DNA from: Candidatus Cloacimonadota bacterium
GTDB lineage: Bacteria; Cloacimonadota; Cloacimonadia; Cloacimonadales; Cloacimonadaceae
DNA length: 6,632 nucleotides
Direction: 5' to 3'
Assembly (NCBI GenBank): GCA_017995495.1
Contig: JAGOIS010000081.1
Coordinates: 1 to 6,632 of the forward strand
The position numbers and the translations under genes are program-made. Of the stretch, positions 4,455-6,632 are shown piece after piece. The stretch's first letter is position 1. Each line of letters opens with the position of its first letter. The notes beneath the pieces were generated by a model. It was not told the DNA's origin, ran no database searches, and saw nothing but the letters and a program-made list of their open reading frames with translations.

Positions 4455-6257
4455 CTATTCTTTCTGCGCCGGTTCCGGGGGCGTCCCGGCGTCTGGATCG
4501 GGCTTGCCGGCCGCCAGTTCCAGCAGCGGCTGCCAATCCTTGTGCGTGGTCAGATCGCGGTCGTTGAGGCTTTTCAGCAGGGTGGTGCCGATGGTTCCCT
4601 TATCCACCATCAGGCGCAGGGTGGCGATGGTCTGGGTGAAATCGTCCAGGAAATAATGGGCGTTCACCACCATGAACTGGATCTCGGGATCGTCCATCCA
4701 AGCGGGATGTTTGGCAGTGGCCCCGATCAGCTCCCGGTAATAATCCCCGTCCAGGAGGGTCTGGCAAAAGTCCCGCCCCAGCTTCGCCTGGAGTTCAGCC
4801 TCGCTCAGCCCGGCATTCTCTTCCAGCTGGCCCAGGTCATATTCCCTGATGAGCAGCAGCAATTCCGGCTTCCCGGCTTCGAGAGTGAATTTGGCGATGT
4901 TTCTGGCGATGGTCTCGCCAAATCCGGCCCCGTGGAGTTCCTTGTAGGATCGGAAGGCTTGGTCGTCATCATTTTCCGCCAGATTGACCAGGAAGTAGCC
5001 GATGGTGGCCAGGTGGTTTTGGGGAAAGCGCAAATGGAAATCGCGCAGAAGCTGGGCGTCATTTTTAAGGGCCGCGTTCATGCCGGCGCGCTCAGGAGCG
5101 TCGGCGGCGCTGGAGCTGAAGTGTTTCAGATACGTTTCCGCGGCCAGGCTGTAGCCTTGTTCCGCCTGGGGATGCGCCTCCACCAGGGCGTGGGCGCGGC
5201 GCAGCCTTTCCTGGGAGTCGCTCAGCGAACGTCCGATCAGGTATGCGTTGACGGGATCCTCCGCCACTGGCCCCAAGATCCTGGCATAAGCCTCCACCGC
5301 CTGCTCGCTGTTGTAGGACAGCCAGGCGTCCTGAAAGGGCAGCGCCAGGTTCAGGTCGCCATTTCCAGTCAGCAGGTCCACCGCCTTGGCGGTCTGGTCC
5401 AGTTCCAGATAGCTCATCGCCAGGGCGTAGGCCACATACTGGTTTTCCCAATACCAGGGATCAGCCCCGAAATTCTTTATCACCGCTTCGTAGTCTTGGT
5501 TCTGGTTGAAGAGGAGATCCACCAGGTCCCCAGCCAGTTCGGCGATCCGGTATTTGGTGGGGGCTTCGGAGTCGTCCTCGCGCAAGACCTCGATCTGATA
5601 AGCCAGCAGGTCAGCGTATTTGGGGGAGGGGAACATATTCATCACGCCGATGTCGTCCACCCAGGCGTCGCCTGCCTTCACGGCCTCGCGGAAGGGAGGT
5701 TTGGCCGCTTCCAGATCTCCGGATTGAGCGAAATGATAGACCCTGGCCATGCGGGCGTAAGCGCTGCCAGGGAACTTTTCCGCGTAACGCTTCAGCAGGG
5801 GCAGATCGCCTGCCAACAGCTCATGAGCGTTGCCATCAGGGGCTTCCAGATCGGAGGGGAGGAAATCCTGGACGTAGGTGAGCAGCAGGGCCCGGTAGCC
5901 GCCCTCATAGTTTGGATTGCTGTCTATCAGGGAGCGGGCCGAGTCCAGCTTGGCCAGGGGATCGTCCAGCAGAAGCAGCCTCAGAAAGGTGTATTTGGGA
6001 TCTGCGGGGCCGCCCTGAAGCTTGGCGTCCAGCCAGGCCAGACTGGCATCCTCATCCAAGCCGTTCCACAGCATCAAAGCGTGCTCAAGCTCGCCCGGAT
6101 CATCGTGCTCTTCAATGAATTGGCCTGCCTGGGCGGCGAATTCCACCGCGTCATCAGTCTGATAGTAGATCTCCTGCAATGCGTCGAGCGTGAGCGCCGC
6201 CACCTGCCCGGCAAAGAGCAGGGCCAGCAAGATCAGCGCCAGCTTGTGAAAATTCAT
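4455..6257 (-). CDS. Exported TPR-like helical-repeat protein of unknown function
   Basis: The chosen start at 6255-6257 gives 600 residues. It follows a strong ribosome-binding site (GGAGG, six bases before the ATG) and opens with a typical signal peptide, MNFHKLALILLALLFAGQVAA, cleaved near residue 21. The open frame extends 21 codons further upstream to 6320, but that segment (MTHPGLFRRLNHY...) would bury the signal sequence and is probably untranslated leader. There is no lipobox cysteine, so the product should be periplasmic or secreted. The mature protein is acidic, Leu/Ala-rich and almost entirely helical in character. Loosely repeated units such as AYALAMSYLELDQTAKAVDLL, YARMARVYHFAQSGDLEAAK and TIGYFLVNLAENDDDQAF resemble tetratricopeptide (TPR/SEL1-like) helix pairs. 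The last ~15 residues are Pro/Asp/Glu-rich (PDPDAGTPPEPAQKE) and probably disordered. No catalytic motif is visible. Such proteins often act as scaffolds at the cell envelope. It appears monocistronic, and its specific role is unknown. Confidence 0.85.
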   Translation of the reverse strand: MNFHKLALILLALLFAGQVAALTLDALQEIYYQTDDAVEFAAQAGQFIEEHDDPGELEHALMLWNGLDEDASLAWLDAKLQGGPADPKYTFLRLLLLDDPLAKLDSARSLIDSNPNYEGGYRALLLTYVQDFLPSDLEAPDGNAHELLAGDLPLLKRYAEKFPGSAYARMARVYHFAQSGDLEAAKPPFREAVKAGDAWVDDIGVMNMFPSPKYADLLAYQIEVLREDDSEAPTKYRIAELAGDLVDLLFNQNQDYEAVIKNFGADPWYWENQYVAYALAMSYLELDQTAKAVDLLTGNGDLNLALPFQDAWLSYNSEQAVEAYARILGPVAEDPVNAYLIGRSLSDSQERLRRAHALVEAHPQAEQGYSLAAETYLKHFSSSAADAPERAGMNAALKNDAQLLRDFHLRFPQNHLATIGYFLVNLAENDDDQAFRSYKELHGAGFGETIARNIAKFTLEAGKPELLLLIREYDLGQLEENAGLSEAELQAKLGRDFCQTLLDGDYYRELIGATAKHPAWMDDPEIQFMVVNAHYFLDDFTQTIATLRLMVDKGTIGTTLLKSLNDRDLTTHKDWQPLLELAAGKPDPDAGTPPEPAQKE

Positions 6258-6269
6258 CTCTTCCTCCCC
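6258..6269 (-). promoter_or_regulatory. Ribosome-binding site that fixes the start of the TPR-like gene
   Basis: On the minus strand GGGGAGGAAGAG directly precedes the ATG at 6257, with its GGAGG core six bases away. The in-frame upstream ATG at 6320 has no comparable site. This decides for the shorter protein, which begins with the signal peptide. Confidence 0.8.
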
Positions 6270-6314
6270 ATGGGTTTGCGGATAATGGTTCAGACGCCGA
6301 AAAAGCCCCGGATG

Positions 6315-6320
6315 TGTCAA
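6315..6320 (-). promoter_or_regulatory. Candidate -35 element (TTGACA) of the TPR-like gene
   Basis: A perfect TTGACA on the minus strand lies 57 nt before the start codon at 6257. The sequence 16-18 nt downstream is GC-rich, with no TATAAT-like hexamer (GCGTCT at 17 nt). CATTAT occurs 27 nt downstream, too far for a standard sigma-70 promoter. The same hexamer without a good -10 precedes other genes here. Confidence 0.35.
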
Positions 6321-6552
6321 GTGAAATCTACTTCCGGCTGCGGCGGGAGCCGGGGGACGGTCGAGCCATTCAGGGGCTGGTGAAACATGGTTAACTTATG
6401 CTGTCACATTCAGTTGTCTGGCGGGAATGGTGACATTCCGCAACCCCGCTAAACGCCTGTAAACCAGGCCATGCCTTTCCAAGTTGGCGCGGGGGTTTTC
6501 CGCATGGCGATATTTCTTGACAGGCAGCGGCTTTTCAGGGAAAAGACCAGCC
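6321..6552. other. Intergenic region with no recognised gene
   Basis: A 69-codon minus-strand open frame overlaps this interval, but it has no ribosome-binding site or recognisable family and reads as chance. Two small hairpins are visible: GGAATG (6424-6429) with CATTCC (6434-6439), and GCCTG (6455-6459) with CAGGC (6465-6469). A TTGACA at 6517-6522 lies 30 nt before the possible gene at the right edge. The two upstream regions of divergently transcribed genes appear to meet here. Confidence 0.4.
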
Positions 6553-6632
6553 ATGAAAAAATCCAGACTCCATGCCTGCGAGATCAAACGCCACCGCCAG
6601 GTCACGCCGCCGCTCTGCGCGGTCTGCCACCG
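6553..6632 (+). CDS. Possible start of a small Cys-containing protein, cut by the window edge
   Basis: An open frame begins with ATG at 6553 (MKKSRLHACEIKRHRQ...) and runs to the edge, giving 26 complete codons. The residues are strongly basic and include Cys9 and a C-A-V-C-H motif at 22-26. CxxCH occurs both in haem c attachment sites and in zinc-binding knuckles. There is no signal peptide in the visible part, so zinc binding is the likelier reading, but this is a guess. The ribosome-binding site is weak (CAGGGA, 11 bases before the ATG), and an imperfect TTGACA promoter candidate lies 30 nt upstream. Too little is present to name a family. Confidence 0.4.
   Translation, partial: MKKSRLHACEIKRHRQVTPPLCAVCH

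Noticed and set aside
4344..6383. Plus-strand open frame of 679 codons across the TPR-like gene
   Set aside because: It is longer than the minus-strand gene, but it starts inside a terminator hairpin and has a Gly/Val/Gln-rich antisense composition. The minus strand has a signal peptide, a strong ribosome-binding site and its own terminator.
6396..6605. Minus-strand ORF of 69 codons at the right edge
   Set aside because: It has no ribosome-binding site, signal or family resemblance, and it overlaps the plus-strand ORF and the TTGACA region.

Overview
This is a GC-rich bacterial window (roughly 55-60% G+C by eye) with three parts: a prophage-derived stretch on the minus strand at the left edge, a compact five-gene housekeeping operon on the plus strand, and a convergent exported repeat protein on the minus strand. 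A possible further gene starts at the right edge. The organism cannot be fixed from the sequence. The operon content would fit an anaerobic, B12-using fermenter, for example Cloacimonadota or a relative in the FCB group; this is a low-confidence guess and nothing here proves it.

Left edge (1-763, minus strand): a broken phage gene. The first ~55 codons read like the start of a tail tape-measure protein. After a run of five G (592-596) the open frame moves by -1 and continues off the window edge as a Mu gpF / SPP1 gp7-type minor head protein. Positions 764-1144 hold a possible tiny upstream reading frame that stops next to the phage gene's start, then presumed leader DNA for the operon with a short palindrome, three CCAGGG repeats and a TTGACA hexamer.

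Operon (1145-4327, plus strand): a histidyl-tRNA-synthetase paralogue, a RidA-family enamine/imine deaminase, a PduO-type cob(I)alamin adenosyltransferase, the 2,3-bisphosphoglycerate-dependent phosphoglycerate mutase GpmA, and a 56-residue 2[4Fe-4S] ferredoxin. Junctions are 9 nt, a 4-nt ATGA overlap, 11 nt and 62 nt, so at least the first four genes are probably co-transcribed. The first gene keeps all HisRS domains and most of the histidine pocket. It has Lys where HisRS has its catalytic histidine-motif Arg, and Leu where motif 3 has its Arg, so it is probably not an ordinary synthetase.

Right part (4328-6632): two strong intrinsic terminators face each other between the ferredoxin gene and the convergent gene. 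That gene (4455-6257) encodes a 600-residue secreted or periplasmic helical-repeat (TPR-like) protein of unknown function. It is preceded by a TTGACA hexamer and ~230 bp with no recognisable gene. A Cys-containing reading frame with a CxxCH motif begins at 6553 and runs out of the window. I found no CRISPR array, tRNA, rRNA or insertion sequence.
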